From Pseudomonas cichorii (GTDB taxonomy: Bacteria; Pseudomonadota; Gammaproteobacteria; Pseudomonadales; Pseudomonadaceae), in contig NZ_BLVZ01000006.1 of assembly GCF_015471405.1 (NCBI RefSeq), positions 124,001 through 188,000 of the forward strand: a stretch of 64,000 nucleotides of DNA, written 5' to 3'. The position numbers and the translations under genes are program-made. This document shows positions 8,251 through 18,378 of the stretch, one piece after another. Under the pieces are notes generated by a model. The model was given only the letters and a program-made list of their open reading frames with translations, was not told the origin of the DNA and ran no database searches. The stretch's first letter is position 1. Each line of letters begins with the position of its first letter.

Positions 8251-9854
8251 CAGGCGTTCTCGTCGATCCAGCGTTGTTCAAGAGTGGTGCGCGGGCCTTG
8301 GGGTGGGGCTCCGTGGCTGCAAGCCAGTTCGCCTACTGCCAGACCACAGGCGATCAGCCGTTCACGCAGATAACCCAGTTCCTGGCCGATCAAGGCTGCA
8401 CTGTTGGGGCGCTCGGCCCAGAGATGGCTGGACAGCGTGCCACTGATCAACTGCGCACTGACCTGCAAAGGCCCCAACGGCTCCAGATCGAACGCCAGCT
8501 CTATGCGCCAGAGCTTTTCCCGAGGCCCTTTGACTTCGTTGCTGTCCTGGTCCTCGGCGGTTTCCTGTTCCGGTGCGTCCTCACGCTGCATCTTGACCTG
8601 CAAAGGCACGATGTCATGGGCGTTGCGCATCGGCACTTCCATCTGCCAGGTGGTGACCTGCGTGCCGTCGGCATTGGTACGGGTCTGCTCCAGGCCGCCC
8701 AGTTGATGGCTTTGCAGGCGCGACACTGCCGCCGCTGCAAGTTTGAGGAGTATTTCCAGATCCTCTTCCTTGTCACCACCGCTTACATCGCGCGAGGGCA
8801 GGGGGAAGCTGGTCGGTTGCGGGCGCGGTGCTACCAGGCCCAGCGTGCCCAGGGCGTTGCGGATCGTGCTGGGGATGACTCGCGTCAGCATGTTGGAGGC
8901 AGCCGCCGCATTGTAAGAGGCGTTACCCGGCAGTTCGGGCAATATCTGGGCGATCAGGCGCATCAGGTTGGCCTTCATGTCCGGTGCCTGCATCGGGTTC
9001 AGGCCCGCCAGCAACTTGGCCTCCATGAACATGCCACTGGCATTGAGTGCCTGGACTACATTCCCCGATGTTCTCATCTGCTCGATATCGGGAATGCCGG
9101 CCAGCAACTGGTTGATACTGGCCTGCAATGGCGCGGGAATCGCTGTATTGCCGCGCGGCAGGTTTTGCAGAGCCGCAATCAGGTTTTCCAGCGAGCCCTG
9201 ACGATTCTGTTGAGTGGCCAGTTGCTGCGCGACCGCCAGTTGATCGAGACGGCCGGGCAGGGGGACGAAGTTCAAGGACTGGTTGCCCTGCACCTGGGCG
9301 CTGAGCAGGCTGCCGACGGTCAATGGCTGCGGGCTCTCGATGGTCAGGCTGGCACCCGCCTGAGCGGTATTGAGCAGCATCACGATCGAGCGATAGACCT
9401 GCGGGTTGCCTGCGCCTGCCAAGGCTTGCCCCGCCAACTGGCTGACGACCTGGCTGGTCATGACCTTGCCTTGCAGCAGAGTCCCCACAGGTAACTGTTT
9501 AAGATCTATGCTGGTTTGCGAGTTTTTCAACGCATTGTTGATCTGCTGCAAGGTCAGCGTCAGTTCATTGGGCGAAGCTTGGGCTACTTGCAGGGTGGTG
9601 CCCGGTGTGAAGGGCAGGTTGCTGTTGACCGGCAGGTTGGTCTGACTGCCATTGCTGAGCATCAGCCTGAGCAGTAACTGGAATTGCTGGTTGACCTGTT
9701 TGAGGGTCAGCACCTCGGCTTCGGCGGTTTCACCTTCGGGCACGAGGTTTTCTGCCGCATTGAGCAACGTCAGGACCTGCGCCTGGGTAATTCCCGCCTT
9801 CAACAGAGCTGTAGCAGGTGTAGCGGCAGGAACGCTGGTGATATCGCCCGTCAT
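8250..9854 (-). CDS. fliK: FliK-like flagellar hook-length control protein
   Basis: The 534-aa protein has a long low-complexity, Gln/Leu/Ala-rich N-terminal part and a C-terminal FliK-type domain (about residues 420-510: LWRIELAFDLEPLGPLQVSA, LWAERPNSAALIGQEL, ERLIACGL), the region that contacts FlhB in hook-length control. It is outside the main flagellar cluster and paired with an FlhB-C homologue, so it may be a second FliK-type protein and not the main hook ruler. The start faces the ccm operon across 187 bp. Confidence 0.8.
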   Translation of the reverse strand: MTGDITSVPAATPATALLKAGITQAQVLTLLNAAENLVPEGETAEAEVLTLKQVNQQFQLLLRLMLSNGSQTNLPVNSNLPFTPGTTLQVAQASPNELTLTLQQINNALKNSQTSIDLKQLPVGTLLQGKVMTSQVVSQLAGQALAGAGNPQVYRSIVMLLNTAQAGASLTIESPQPLTVGSLLSAQVQGNQSLNFVPLPGRLDQLAVAQQLATQQNRQGSLENLIAALQNLPRGNTAIPAPLQASINQLLAGIPDIEQMRTSGNVVQALNASGMFMEAKLLAGLNPMQAPDMKANLMRLIAQILPELPGNASYNAAAASNMLTRVIPSTIRNALGTLGLVAPRPQPTSFPLPSRDVSGGDKEEDLEILLKLAAAAVSRLQSHQLGGLEQTRTNADGTQVTTWQMEVPMRNAHDIVPLQVKMQREDAPEQETAEDQDSNEVKGPREKLWRIELAFDLEPLGPLQVSAQLISGTLSSHLWAERPNSAALIGQELGYLRERLIACGLAVGELACSHGAPPQGPRTTLEQRWIDENA

Positions 9855-10041
9855 TGAATCTCGACCTTGGAAGTTGCCCTCTTGGTATCAGGACACACAT
9901 GTATAATGCCGGCCACGCATGGCCCGGAAATAAAGTTGCACCAATGTAACGGCCGTTTCAATGCCGACTTGAACCACCCTTTCTCTGTTTGCGCCCTGTA
10001 CGTTATGCCTCACGACGTCAACGCAATGCTGGAAGCCATCG
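9855..10041. promoter_or_regulatory. Divergent promoter region between fliK-like and ccmA
   Basis: This 187-bp gap must carry the promoter of the ccm operon. A perfect TATAAT at 9902-9907 on the plus strand is the clearest element; possible -35 sequences (TTGGTA, TTGCCC) are not at ideal spacing. No binding site of a known regulator is evident. Confidence 0.4.
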
Positions 10042-10683
10042 ATGACCCTCGCGACCCCCCTTCTGGAAGCTGACAGTCTGTCTTGTGAACGTGACTGGCG
10101 CATGCTGTTCGAGCATTTCGAGCTGCGCCTCGATACGGGCGATATGGTACAGATCAGCGGCCCCAATGGCAGTGGCAAGACCAGCCTGCTGCGGTTGTTG
10201 TCCGGGCTGATGCAGCCCACGAGCGGGGAGGTTCGTCTCAATGGCCTGCCACTTGAGGGCCAGCGCGCCGAGCTTGCGCGTAACCTGCTGTGGATCGGCC
10301 ATGCCGCCGGGATCAAGGACCTGCTGACACCGGTGGAAAACCTCAGCTGGCTCTGTGCCTTGCATCAGCCGGTGCAGGTCTGCGATATCTGGCAGGCACT
10401 CGACGCCGTCGGTTTGCGGGGTTTCGAGGATGTGCCGTGCCACACCCTGTCGGCCGGGCAGCAGCGGCGCGTCGCGCTGGCGCGTCTGTATCTGGCGGCG
10501 CCACCGATATGGATTCTCGACGAGCCTTTCACCGCCCTGGACAAACAGGGTGTCGCGCAACTGGAAAACCATCTGGCCCAACACTGTGAACAAGGCGGAA
10601 TGATCGTCATGACCACCCATCACACACTGACCCGCATTCCGGCGGGTTATCGGGATATTGATCTGGGACAGTGGTCGGTATGA
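10042..10683 (+). CDS. ccmA: Cytochrome c biogenesis ATP-binding protein CcmA
   Basis: ABC ATPase of the CcmABCD complex, which releases holo-CcmE in cytochrome c maturation. Walker [10 protein letters not shown] is near residue 40, the signature [14 protein letters not shown] near residue 135 and Walker [12 protein letters not shown] near residue 157. Length 213 aa, normal for CcmA. The stop overlaps the ccmB start as ATGA. It opens an unbroken nine-gene operon. Confidence 0.97.
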   Translation: MTLATPLLEADSLSCERDWRMLFEHFELRLDTGDMVQISGPNGSGKTSLLRLLSGLMQPTSGEVRLNGLPLEGQRAELARNLLWIGHAAGIKDLLTPVENLSWLCALHQPVQVCDIWQALDAVGLRGFEDVPCHTLSAGQQRRVALARLYLAAPPIWILDEPFTALDKQGVAQLENHLAQHCEQGGMIVMTTHHTLTRIPAGYRDIDLGQWSV

Positions 10684-11351
10684 GCAATGTCTTTACCCTT
10701 CTGCTCGCCCGTGAGGCGCGTCTGCTTGTGCGTCGCCCGGCGGAGCTGCTCAACCCACTGGTTTTTTTCGCTATCGTGATTGCATTGTTCCCACTGGCGG
10801 TCGGCCCGCAGACTCAATTGTTGCAAACCTTGTCGCCAGGGCTGCTCTGGGTCGCTGCGCTTTTATCGGTCCTGCTCTCGCTGGACGGCCTGTTCCGCAG
10901 TGATTTCGAGGACGGATCACTGGAGCAATGGGTCCTTTCGCCACACCCTCTGGCGCTTCTTGTTCTGGCCAAAGTGCTGGCACACTGGGTTTTTTCCGGG
11001 CTGGCACTGGTATTGTTGGCGCCGTTGCTGGCGCTCATGCTCGGCCTGCCCACCCAATGCTTGCCGGTTCTGCTGTTTTCCCTGCTACTGGGAACGCCAG
11101 TGCTGAGTTTGCTGGGGGCAGTCGGAGCCGCACTGACAGTCGGTTTGAAGCGGGGTGGCCTGTTGCTCGCCTTGTTGATCCTGCCGCTGTATATCCCGGT
11201 ACTGATCCTGGGCAGTGGCGCATTGCAAGCCGCACTGCAAGGCATGCCGGCAACCGGTTATCTACTCTGGCTTGGTAGCCTGACCGCTTTGGCTGTAACC
11301 CTGACACCCTTTGCAATAGCCGCCGGCCTGAAGATCAGCGTCGGCGAATAA
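10680..11351 (+). CDS. ccmB: Heme exporter permease CcmB
   Basis: Membrane subunit of the CcmAB transporter-like complex. The 223-aa protein has about six membrane helices (for example [18 protein letters not shown] and [18 protein letters not shown]). The ATG at 10680 overlaps the ccmA TGA; an in-frame GTG nine bases upstream is not needed. The protein starts [16 protein letters not shown], the usual CcmB N-terminus. Confidence 0.96.
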   Translation: MSNVFTLLLAREARLLVRRPAELLNPLVFFAIVIALFPLAVGPQTQLLQTLSPGLLWVAALLSVLLSLDGLFRSDFEDGSLEQWVLSPHPLALLVLAKVLAHWVFSGLALVLLAPLLALMLGLPTQCLPVLLFSLLLGTPVLSLLGAVGAALTVGLKRGGLLLALLILPLYIPVLILGSGALQAALQGMPATGYLLWLGSLTALAVTLTPFAIAAGLKISVGE

Positions 11352-11408
11352 TTGAGGTTCTGAGGCTGGCAAATGCCGGCCATCAGTAAAAACCCGGGAT
11401 ACACCGTG

Positions 11409-12227
11409 ATGAAAAGCAGCGTGATGAAAAACAGCATCAGTTGGGCCTGGTTCCACAAGCTCGGTTCGCCGAAGTGGTTTTATGGCATCAGTGGGCGCAT
11501 GTTGCCCTGGCTCAGCATTGCCGCCGTGCTGCTGATCGGCACCGGCACGGTCTGGGGCCTGGCCTTTGCGCCACCTGACTACCAGCAGGGCAACAGCTTT
11601 CGCATCATCTACATCCACGTTCCCTCTGCCATGCTGGCCCAGTCCTGTTACGTGATGCTGGCAGTCTGTGGCGTGGTCGGTCTGGTCTGGAAGATGAAGC
11701 TGGCCGATGTCGCATTGCAGAGCGCGGCGCCCATCGGCGCCTGGATGACGGCCGTGGCGCTGGTCACCGGAGCCATCTGGGGCAAGCCGACCTGGGGTTC
11801 ATGGTGGGTGTGGGATGCACGCCTGACGTCCATGCTGATTCTGCTGTTCCTGTACTTCGGTCTGATCGCTCTGGGCAACGCCATCACCAACCGCGACAGT
11901 GCCGCCAAAGCCTGTGCGGTGCTGGCCATCGTCGGGGTCGTGAACATTCCGATCATCAAGTACTCGGTGGAGTGGTGGAACACCCTGCATCAGGGCGCGA
12001 CCTTCACGCTGACGGAAAAACCGGCAATGCCCGCTGAAATGTGGCTGCCGCTGCTGTTCACGACATTGGGCTTCTACTGCTTCTTCGGTGCGGTCCTGCT
12101 GGTGCGCATGCGCCTTGAAGTGCTCAAGCGCGAGTCGCGTACCAGCTGGGTGAAAGCCGAAATCCTGATCAGCCTCGGCCATGACCCCGCTGACCCGGCA
12201 TCTTCAAAACGTGGAGGCGCACAGTGA
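11409..12227 (+). CDS. ccmC: Heme-handling membrane protein CcmC
   Basis: Loads heme onto CcmE. It has six membrane helices and the tryptophan-rich motif [14 protein letters not shown] near residue 130, flanked by the periplasmic heme-ligand His regions. The start is uncertain: ATGs occur at 11373, 11409 and 11424. GGGA precedes 11409 and GAGG precedes 11373, while conserved sequence begins at about [15 protein letters not shown]. The stop overlaps the ccmD start (GTGA). Confidence 0.94.
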   Translation: MKSSVMKNSISWAWFHKLGSPKWFYGISGRMLPWLSIAAVLLIGTGTVWGLAFAPPDYQQGNSFRIIYIHVPSAMLAQSCYVMLAVCGVVGLVWKMKLADVALQSAAPIGAWMTAVALVTGAIWGKPTWGSWWVWDARLTSMLILLFLYFGLIALGNAITNRDSAAKACAVLAIVGVVNIPIIKYSVEWWNTLHQGATFTLTEKPAMPAEMWLPLLFTTLGFYCFFGAVLLVRMRLEVLKRESRTSWVKAEILISLGHDPADPASSKRGGAQ

Positions 12228-12400
12228 GTTTCGAGTCATTCAGTGATTTTCTGGCCATGGGGCGCCATGGCCTGTTCGTCTGGTCGGCTTACGGTATCTG
12301 CCTGTTCGTGCTGATTCTCAATGTGGCGCTGCCGTTGCTGGCGCGTCGGCGTTACCTGCAACAAGAGGCGCGTCGTCTGCGCTGGGAGAGCAAGAAGTGA
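12224..12400 (+). CDS. ccmD: Heme exporter accessory protein CcmD
   Basis: Small 58-aa single-pass membrane protein needed to release holo-CcmE. It begins with a GTG that overlaps the ccmC stop and ends TGA overlapping the ccmE GTG. The sequence starts [20 protein letters not shown], the conserved CcmD N-terminus, followed by a membrane helix and a basic tail ([17 protein letters not shown]). Confidence 0.93.
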   Translation: MSFESFSDFLAMGRHGLFVWSAYGICLFVLILNVALPLLARRRYLQQEARRLRWESKK

Positions 12401-12864
12401 ATCCGCTGCGCAAGAAGCGTCTGTTGATCATCCTCGCAATACTGGCCGGGGTCGGCATTGCCCTGGCCCTGGCGCTCAGTGCCCTGAAGGAAAACATCAA
12501 CCTGTTTTACACCCCGACCCAGATCGCCAACGGCGAAGCACCGCTGGACACACGCATCCGGGCGGGCGGTATGGTCGAGAAGGGGTCGTTGCAACGCTCG
12601 TCCGACTCTCTGGATGTCCGGTTTGTGGTCACCGACTTCAGCAAATCCGTAACCATCACCTATCGCGGCATCCTGCCGGATCTGTTCCGTGAAGGGCAGG
12701 GCATTGTCGCGCTGGGCAAACTCAATGCCGAGGGCGTGGTCGTGGCTGATGAAGTGCTTGCCAAGCATGACGAGAAGTACATGCCGCCCGAAGTGACCAA
12801 GGCGTTGCAGGAAAGCGGTCAGTCCGCTCCGGCTCCATCCCCCACACCATCGAAGCAGGGTTGA
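12397..12864 (+). CDS. ccmE: Cytochrome c-type biogenesis heme chaperone CcmE
   Basis: Periplasmic heme chaperone that binds heme covalently and hands it to CcmF. One N-terminal membrane anchor (residues 9-28) precedes a beta-barrel domain; the heme-binding His is H124 in VLAKHDEKY, with Y128 downstream as expected. Length 155 aa with an Ala/Pro-rich tail. The GTG start overlaps ccmD by four bases. Confidence 0.96.
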   Translation: MNPLRKKRLLIILAILAGVGIALALALSALKENINLFYTPTQIANGEAPLDTRIRAGGMVEKGSLQRSSDSLDVRFVVTDFSKSVTITYRGILPDLFREGQGIVALGKLNAEGVVVADEVLAKHDEKYMPPEVTKALQESGQSAPAPSPTPSKQG

Positions 12865-12867
12865 GCC

Positions 12868-14841
12868 ATGATTCCTGAACTCGGCCATCTGGCCATGATT
12901 CTGGCGCTGTGCCTGTCTATCGTGCAGGCCATCGTACCGCTGCTGGGTGCCTGGCGAGGCGACCGCCTCTGGATGGGATTGGCGCGTCCCGCCGCCTGGG
13001 GGCAATTCAGCTTTCTGGTCTTCGCGTTCGGCTGCCTGACCCATGCCTTCATGGTCGATGACTTCTCGGTGGCTTACGTCGCACAGAACTCCAACAGCGC
13101 CTTGCCCTGGTATTACAAGTTCAGCGCCGTCTGGGGCGCCCATGAAGGTTCCTTGCTGCTCTGGGCCTTGATCCTCAGCGGCTGGACCTTCGCCGTATCG
13201 GTCTTCTCCCGGCAATTGCCGCAGATCATGCTGGCTCGGGTGCTGGCAGTGATGGGCATGATCAGCGTCGGCTTTCTGTCGTTCCTGATCCTGACCTCCA
13301 ACCCGTTCTCGCGCATCCTGCCGCAGGTTCCGGCCAATGGCCGTGATCTCAACCCGCTGTTGCAGGACATTGGCCTGATCGTGCATCCGCCGATGCTGTA
13401 CATGGGCTATGTCGGTTTCTCGGTGGCCTTTGCCTTTGCCATCGCTGCCTTGCTGGGCGGGCGTCTGGATGCGGCGTGGGCGCGCTGGTCGCGTCCGTGG
13501 ACCATCGTCGCCTGGGCGTTTCTGGGGATCGGCATCACTCTGGGTTCCTGGTGGGCCTATTACGAGCTGGGCTGGGGCGGCTGGTGGTTCTGGGACCCGG
13601 TAGAGAATGCGTCCTTCATGCCCTGGCTGGTGGGCACGGCGCTGATTCACTCGCTGGCGGTCACGGAAAAGCGCGGTGTCTTCAAAAGCTGGACAGTATT
13701 GCTGGCCATTGCGGCGTTTTCCCTGAGTCTGCTGGGTACGTTCCTGGTGCGTTCCGGCGTGCTGACCTCCGTGCATGCCTTCGCCTCCGACCCGGAGCGT
13801 GGCGTGTTCATCCTGATATTCCTGCTGATGGTAGTGGGCGGCTCGCTGACACTGTTTGCCGTCCGCGCCCCGGTGGTGAAAAGCCATGTGGGTTTTGGCC
13901 TGTGGTCCCGCGAGACGCTGTTGCTGGGCAATAACCTGGTACTGGTGGTCGCGGCTTCCATGATCCTGCTCGGCACGCTCTATCCGCTGGTACTCGATGC
14001 CGTGAGCGGCGCCAAGATGTCGGTCGGCCCACCGTATTTCAATGCGCTGTTCGTGCCGCTGATGGGGTTGTTGATGGTGGTGATGGCGGTCGGTGTATTG
14101 GTGCGCTGGAAAGACACGCCACTGAAATGGCTGTTGGGCATGCTGGCGCCAGTGCTGATCGGCAGTGCGGTATTGGCGGTTATCGCCGGTTTCGTACTGG
14201 GGGATTTCCACTGGGCGGTGATGGCCACCTTCATGTTGGCGGCCTGGGTGCTGCTGGCGGGTGTTCGGGACCTTCTGGACAAGACCCGCCATAAAGGCCT
14301 GCTCAAGGGCGCTCGCGGTCTGAGCCGCAGCTATTGGGGCATGCAACTGGCGCACATCGGGATTGCGGTCTGCGCGCTGGGTGTCGTGCTGTCGAGCCAG
14401 AACAGCGCCGAGCGCGACCTGCGTCTGGCCCCCGGCGAGTCCACCGAACTGGGCGGCTATCAGTTCGTGTTCGAGGGAGCCAGGCACTACGAAGGGCCGA
14501 ACTTCACCTCCGATCGCGGCACTGTCCGGGTCTTGCAGGACGGCAAAGTGATTTCGGTGCTGCATCCGGAAAAACGCCTCTACACCGTGCAGCAATCGAT
14601 GATGACCGAGGCCGGTATCGACGCGGGTGTGACACGCGACCTGTATGTCGCCCTTGGCGAGCCCTTGGGCAACGGCGCCTGGGCGGTTCGGGTCCACGTC
14701 AAACCGTTCGTGCGCTGGATCTGGTTCGGCGGTCTGCTGACCGGCCTGGGTGGAGTGCTTGCAGCGATGGACAGGCGTTACCGGGTCAAGGTCAAGAATA
14801 AAGTGAGTGAAGCGCTGGGCATGGAGGGAGCGGCGGTATGA
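12868..14841 (+). CDS. ccmF: Heme lyase CcmF
   Basis: Catalyses heme attachment to apocytochrome c together with CcmH and CcmI. The 657-aa polytopic protein has the heme-handling motif WGGWWFWDPVENASFMPW near residues 234-251 and repeated conserved membrane helices. It starts 3 bp after ccmE and overlaps ccmG as ATGA. Confidence 0.97.
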   Translation: MIPELGHLAMILALCLSIVQAIVPLLGAWRGDRLWMGLARPAAWGQFSFLVFAFGCLTHAFMVDDFSVAYVAQNSNSALPWYYKFSAVWGAHEGSLLLWALILSGWTFAVSVFSRQLPQIMLARVLAVMGMISVGFLSFLILTSNPFSRILPQVPANGRDLNPLLQDIGLIVHPPMLYMGYVGFSVAFAFAIAALLGGRLDAAWARWSRPWTIVAWAFLGIGITLGSWWAYYELGWGGWWFWDPVENASFMPWLVGTALIHSLAVTEKRGVFKSWTVLLAIAAFSLSLLGTFLVRSGVLTSVHAFASDPERGVFILIFLLMVVGGSLTLFAVRAPVVKSHVGFGLWSRETLLLGNNLVLVVAASMILLGTLYPLVLDAVSGAKMSVGPPYFNALFVPLMGLLMVVMAVGVLVRWKDTPLKWLLGMLAPVLIGSAVLAVIAGFVLGDFHWAVMATFMLAAWVLLAGVRDLLDKTRHKGLLKGARGLSRSYWGMQLAHIGIAVCALGVVLSSQNSAERDLRLAPGESTELGGYQFVFEGARHYEGPNFTSDRGTVRVLQDGKVISVLHPEKRLYTVQQSMMTEAGIDAGVTRDLYVALGEPLGNGAWAVRVHVKPFVRWIWFGGLLTGLGGVLAAMDRRYRVKVKNKVSEALGMEGAAV

Positions 14842-15374
14842 AGCGTTGGATCATGGTGCTGCCACTGGCAATCTTTCTGGTTGTCGCAGTGTTTCTCTAT
14901 CGCGGTCTTTACCTGGACCCCGCCGAGCTGCCTTCGGCGCTGATCGACAAGCCATTCCCCGAGTTCTCCCTGCCGCAGGTCGAGAGCGACAAGGTATTGA
15001 CCCGCGCCGATCTGCTGGGCAAACCGGCACTGGTGAATGTGTGGGGAACCTGGTGTGTCGCCTGTCGTGTCGAGCATCCGGTGCTCAACAAGCTGATGCA
15101 GCAAGGCGTTGTGATCTATGGCATCAATTACAAGGATGTGAACGCCGATGCGATCAAGTGGCTCAAGGATTTCCACGATCCCTACCAGCTCAATATCCGC
15201 GACGAAGCAGGCTCGCTGGGCGTGAACCTGGGTGTCTATGGCGCGCCTGAAACCTTCCTGATCGACAGCAAGGGCATCATCCGCCACAAGTACGTCGGCG
15301 TGATCGACGAGACGGTCTGGCGGGAAAAACTGGCTGGTCTGTATCAGGCGCTGGTCGATGAGGCCAGGCCATGA
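14838..15374 (+). CDS. ccmG: Thiol:disulfide interchange protein CcmG (DsbE)
   Basis: Membrane-anchored thioredoxin-like reductant that keeps the apocytochrome or CcmH thiols reduced. The anchor is residues 5-23; the active site is WGTWCVACRVEHP with C73 and C76. GVYGAPETFLID carries the cis-Pro typical of the fold. Length 178 aa. It overlaps both ccmF and ccmH by four bases. Confidence 0.96.
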   Translation: MKRWIMVLPLAIFLVVAVFLYRGLYLDPAELPSALIDKPFPEFSLPQVESDKVLTRADLLGKPALVNVWGTWCVACRVEHPVLNKLMQQGVVIYGINYKDVNADAIKWLKDFHDPYQLNIRDEAGSLGVNLGVYGAPETFLIDSKGIIRHKYVGVIDETVWREKLAGLYQALVDEARP

Positions 15375-15841
15375 AGCGCTGGTTGACTGCTGCTGTCCTG
15401 AGCCTTGGTCTGGCCGGTTTCGCCCAGGCGGCCATCGATGCCTATCAGTTTCGCGACGAAGCCGAGCGTGCCCGTTACAGCGAGCTGACCAAGGAGCTGC
15501 GTTGCCCCAAATGCCAGAACCAGGACCTCGCCGACTCCAACGCACCGATTGCCGCTGACCTGCGCAAGGAAATCTACCGCATGCTCGGTGAAGGCCAGAG
15601 CAATCAGCAGATCGTCGAGTTCATGGTCAATCGTTACGGCGAATTCGTGCGCTACAACCCGCAACTGAGTTCGCGCACCTGGCTGCTCTGGTTCGGCCCG
15701 GCCGCGTTGCTGCTTCTCGGGCTGGTCGTGATTGGCGTGATTGTTGGTCGCCGCCGCGGTGAACGCCGCGAAGAGGCCGATGTTCTTTCCGAGGAGGAGC
15801 GTCAGCGCCTCGCCCATCTGTTGGATAAAAACCGAGAATGA
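15371..15841 (+). CDS. ccmH: Cytochrome c-type biogenesis protein CcmH
   Basis: Periplasmic thiol-oxidoreductase subunit of the heme lyase. It has a cleavable signal (cut near AQAA), the motif LRCPKCQ with C45 and C48, a three-helix domain, and a C-terminal membrane helix (about residues 103-125). Length 156 aa: the short CcmH form, with the TPR part encoded separately as ccmI. Confidence 0.96.
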   Translation: MKRWLTAAVLSLGLAGFAQAAIDAYQFRDEAERARYSELTKELRCPKCQNQDLADSNAPIAADLRKEIYRMLGEGQSNQQIVEFMVNRYGEFVRYNPQLSSRTWLLWFGPAALLLLGLVVIGVIVGRRRGERREEADVLSEEERQRLAHLLDKNRE

Positions 15842-17025
15842 TCGATTTCTGGATGGCAGCCGGCTTGCTGCTACTGGTGGCTCTGAGTTTCTTGTTGATC
15901 CCGATCCTGCGCGGTCGTCATGTGCAACAGGAAGAGGATCGCACCGCCCTCAACGTCGCGTTGTATCAAGAGCGCGTGGCCGAGTTGCAAGGCCAGCAGG
16001 AGGAGGGCGTGTTGTCTGCCGCGCAGATGCAGAGCGGCCGTGCGGAAGCGGCGCGGGAACTGCTGGCCGATACCGAAGACACCGGGCCTGTGCGCAACTC
16101 GCGGCTGGGCAAGTCCCTGCCTTTACTGGCGGCGGTACTGGTGCCGGTTCTCGGTATGGGCCTCTACCTGCATTACGGGGCCAGCGACAAGGTCGAACTG
16201 GCCCGTGAGTTCTCCCAGCCGCCGACTTCCCTGGCGGACATGACCCGGCGTCTTGAACGCACGGTCGAGGCTCAGCCGGATTCGGCCGAAGGCTTTTACT
16301 TTCTGGCCCGCAGCTACATGGCCCAGGAACGTCCGGGCGATGCCGCAAAAATGCTTGAGCGGGCCGTGGCCCTGGCCGGGCGTCAGCCGGAACTGCTGGG
16401 GCAATGGGCGCAGGCCTTGTACTTCGCCAGCGACAAGCGATTCACGCCTCAGGTCCAGGCTTTGACCGACGAAGCCCTCACAGCCGATCCGCGAGAGGCC
16501 ACCAGCCTTGGGCTCTTGGGTATCGCCGCCTTTGAAAGCGAGCGCTATCAGGTCGCGGTGGATTACTGGACCCGTCTGCTGGGCGTATTGCCCCCACAGG
16601 ACCCGTCCCGCTCGGCACTGGAAGGCGGCATTGCCCGTGCCCGCGAAAACCTGGGGGTAAAGGCGGCTCCGGCCGTTGCCGATGCTGCGCGTATCAAAGT
16701 GCGTGTCGACCTGGCACCAGCGCTCAAGGCCAGTGTCCAGCCGGGCGACAGCGTATTCATCTTTGCCCGTGCCGTGAACGGCCCGCCGGCACCTCTGGCG
16801 GTCAAGCGCATCACCGTGGCCGACCTGCCGGCGCAGGTCGAGCTGGGTGATTCCGACGCAATGATGCCGCAACTGAAACTGTCGAACTTTGCGCAAGTCC
16901 AACTGGTTGCACGGGTGTCCCGTGCAGGGCAGCCAACCACCGGTGAGTGGATCGGCCGCAGCCAGCCACTGGCCAGTAGCATCACGGCACAGCAGGCGTT
17001 AACTATCGACAGTCCAGACAAATAG
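15838..17025 (+). CDS. ccmI: Cytochrome c-type biogenesis protein CcmI (TPR)
   Basis: Apocytochrome chaperone of the heme lyase. Two N-terminal membrane helices flank a coiled-coil cytoplasmic loop ([20 protein letters not shown]). The periplasmic part has TPR repeats ([40 protein letters not shown]) and a C-terminal beta domain. Length 395 aa. The ATG overlaps the ccmH stop. Last ccm gene. Confidence 0.95.
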   Translation: MIDFWMAAGLLLLVALSFLLIPILRGRHVQQEEDRTALNVALYQERVAELQGQQEEGVLSAAQMQSGRAEAARELLADTEDTGPVRNSRLGKSLPLLAAVLVPVLGMGLYLHYGASDKVELAREFSQPPTSLADMTRRLERTVEAQPDSAEGFYFLARSYMAQERPGDAAKMLERAVALAGRQPELLGQWAQALYFASDKRFTPQVQALTDEALTADPREATSLGLLGIAAFESERYQVAVDYWTRLLGVLPPQDPSRSALEGGIARARENLGVKAAPAVADAARIKVRVDLAPALKASVQPGDSVFIFARAVNGPPAPLAVKRITVADLPAQVELGDSDAMMPQLKLSNFAQVQLVARVSRAGQPTTGEWIGRSQPLASSITAQQALTIDSPDK

Positions 17026-17035
17026 AGAATCGCTT

Positions 17036-17437
17036 ATGTACCGCACCGCACGCATTACCTTATTGGGTCTGGCTCTTGGTTTGAGTGCTTGTGCGGTTCA
17101 GCCACCCGAACCCCATGGCCAGGAACCCATCCAGTCCTTGCCGGGCAGCCAGCAACCCGGCAGCCCACGCCCGACCACCCCCAAAACCCCGCCCAAGGCC
17201 CCGGCACCTGCGCCGAAAACCTCCGCCAGCTTCGCCCCGCCACCGGGCGGCAACAGCCACTGGGATGCGCGCATGGGCGTGTACGTGATGGACGACCAGC
17301 CCAATACCTTCTACCGCCAGCGCACCTACTACCAATGGAACAACGGCTGGAGCTGGTCCACTCGCCCTGATGGTCCATGGCAGGCGACCGATGCCAGTGG
17401 GGTTCCGGCGGGGTTGGGGAGGCAGTTCAGTAATTGA
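17036..17437 (+). CDS. Small proline-rich lipoprotein
   Basis: Unrecognised 133-aa protein. The signal peptide ends in a lipobox, LGLSACAV, with lipidated C19. A Pro/Ala-rich linker (residues 25-75) leads to a compact aromatic C-terminal part (YYQWNNGWSWSTRPDGPWQ). It starts 10 bp after ccmI, so it may be transcribed with the ccm operon, but nothing in it suggests a role in cytochrome assembly. Confidence 0.75.
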   Translation: MYRTARITLLGLALGLSACAVQPPEPHGQEPIQSLPGSQQPGSPRPTTPKTPPKAPAPAPKTSASFAPPPGGNSHWDARMGVYVMDDQPNTFYRQRTYYQWNNGWSWSTRPDGPWQATDASGVPAGLGRQFSN

Positions 17438-17494
17438 TTGACTGATCGGCGGGTAGGTGAAATGCCGATCAGTAAAGGCCACATAGATCACTTT

Positions 17495-17583
17495 GTGAGA
17501 GGCAGCTTGTTGGCGAAGAGGTCTGTGAAACCGGCAGATATTCTGCGTCTGTACGCTCAAGTCGCCAGCAAGCTGCCTCCCAC
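17495..17583. repeat. REP doublet, family C
   Basis: Inverted halves (GAGGCAGCTTGTTGGCGA left; TCGCCAGCAAGCTGCCTCCCAC right) surround a loop containing CCGGCAGATATTCTGCGTCTGTACG. The same halves and loop recur at 53760-53847. It sits between the lipoprotein gene and the convergent membrane protein. Confidence 0.85.
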
Positions 17584-17620
17584 ACGTTTTGTTTGTGCCT
17601 GTGAAGTGGGAGCTTATTTT

Positions 17621-18172
17621 TTAAAAATGAATTCTTGAGAAATTCCTGACCCACCAATACAGCGACGCCAGGCCAAAGCCCAACCAAAAAGACAATAAAA
17701 ATGAGTAGATGATTTGTAGAGCTCTTGATTCGTAAATGCACAGGTTCAAGCATTTCTCCTCAGCGGGAAGGGCCACACTGAACAGCAGTAATGGCGGCAA
17801 TAGATACAACGCGACAATCAAAGGCTTGAGATGCCTTTTTGGAAAGTTACGCTCTCCTATAAATGTCAGTTTGTATTTTTCCCAGCCCGCAACCAGAACG
17901 GCGTAGTAAATCGATACATAGGCAAAAAAGGAAAACAGAACTCTTGTACTTTCAGGGAATGAGGATCTGCTGGCCCAAACATCTATTGATGGGAAAATAA
18001 CAACTGGTAGCCATGTAAACAGCCTTAAGGCACCGCCTGAAGATGTAGACTCCTCAGGGCCTAAATAAACCAGAAGAGTCGCTATAACCAGCGGTAGCCA
18101 AAAGCTCCAACGTCGCACAAACCCGTCTTCGGCGACAGCTTGTATAGTTTTTGGGTCAGAGGGTATGTACAT
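17621..18172 (-). CDS. Hypothetical four-helix membrane protein
   Basis: Unrecognised 183-aa protein. About four hydrophobic segments are visible (WLPLVIATLLVYLG, VLFSFFAYVSIYYAVLVAG, LIVALYLLPPLLLFSVALP, FLLSFWLGFGLASLYWWV) separated by short charged loops. Base composition is clearly more A+T-rich than the ccm genes, which suggests acquired DNA. No motif gives a function. Confidence 0.6.
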   Translation of the reverse strand: MYIPSDPKTIQAVAEDGFVRRWSFWLPLVIATLLVYLGPEESTSSGGALRLFTWLPVVIFPSIDVWASRSSFPESTRVLFSFFAYVSIYYAVLVAGWEKYKLTFIGERNFPKRHLKPLIVALYLLPPLLLFSVALPAEEKCLNLCIYESRALQIIYSFLLSFWLGFGLASLYWWVRNFSRIHF

Positions 18173-18280
18173 AAATCATCCTGATTACCCTTTATCCATA
18201 GGGGATTTCGCTGCAAGCATAGTCAACGGAACATCGACTTGCCTGCGGTGACTTAGAGCAACGGTCTATAGATTAGTCTG

Positions 18281-18368
18281 TAGGAGCGGATTTATCCGCG
18301 AGACGTCATTTGAAGTCGATACATTTTCTTCGGATGTATGGGCCTCTCGCGAATGAATTCGCTCCTAC
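18281..18368. repeat. REP doublet, family B
   Basis: The left half GTAGGAGCGGATTTATCCGC and the inverted right half GCGAATGAATTCGCTCCTAC enclose a loop. This is the most frequent palindrome in the window, with further copies at 18934, 38700, 40237 and 44712 and degenerate ones at 26378 and 34589-34720. Confidence 0.85.
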
Positions 18369-18378
18369 CGCGGTTGTG

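Noticed and set aside
10018..10623. Minus-strand 201-codon frame opposite ccmA
   Set aside because: ccmA has all ABC motifs; the opposite frame is a shadow.
12352..14697. Long minus-strand open frame of 781 codons opposite ccmE/ccmF
   Set aside because: It is the antisense of well-supported genes, rich in His/Gln/Arg as expected for a shadow of high-GC coding sequence, with no domain.
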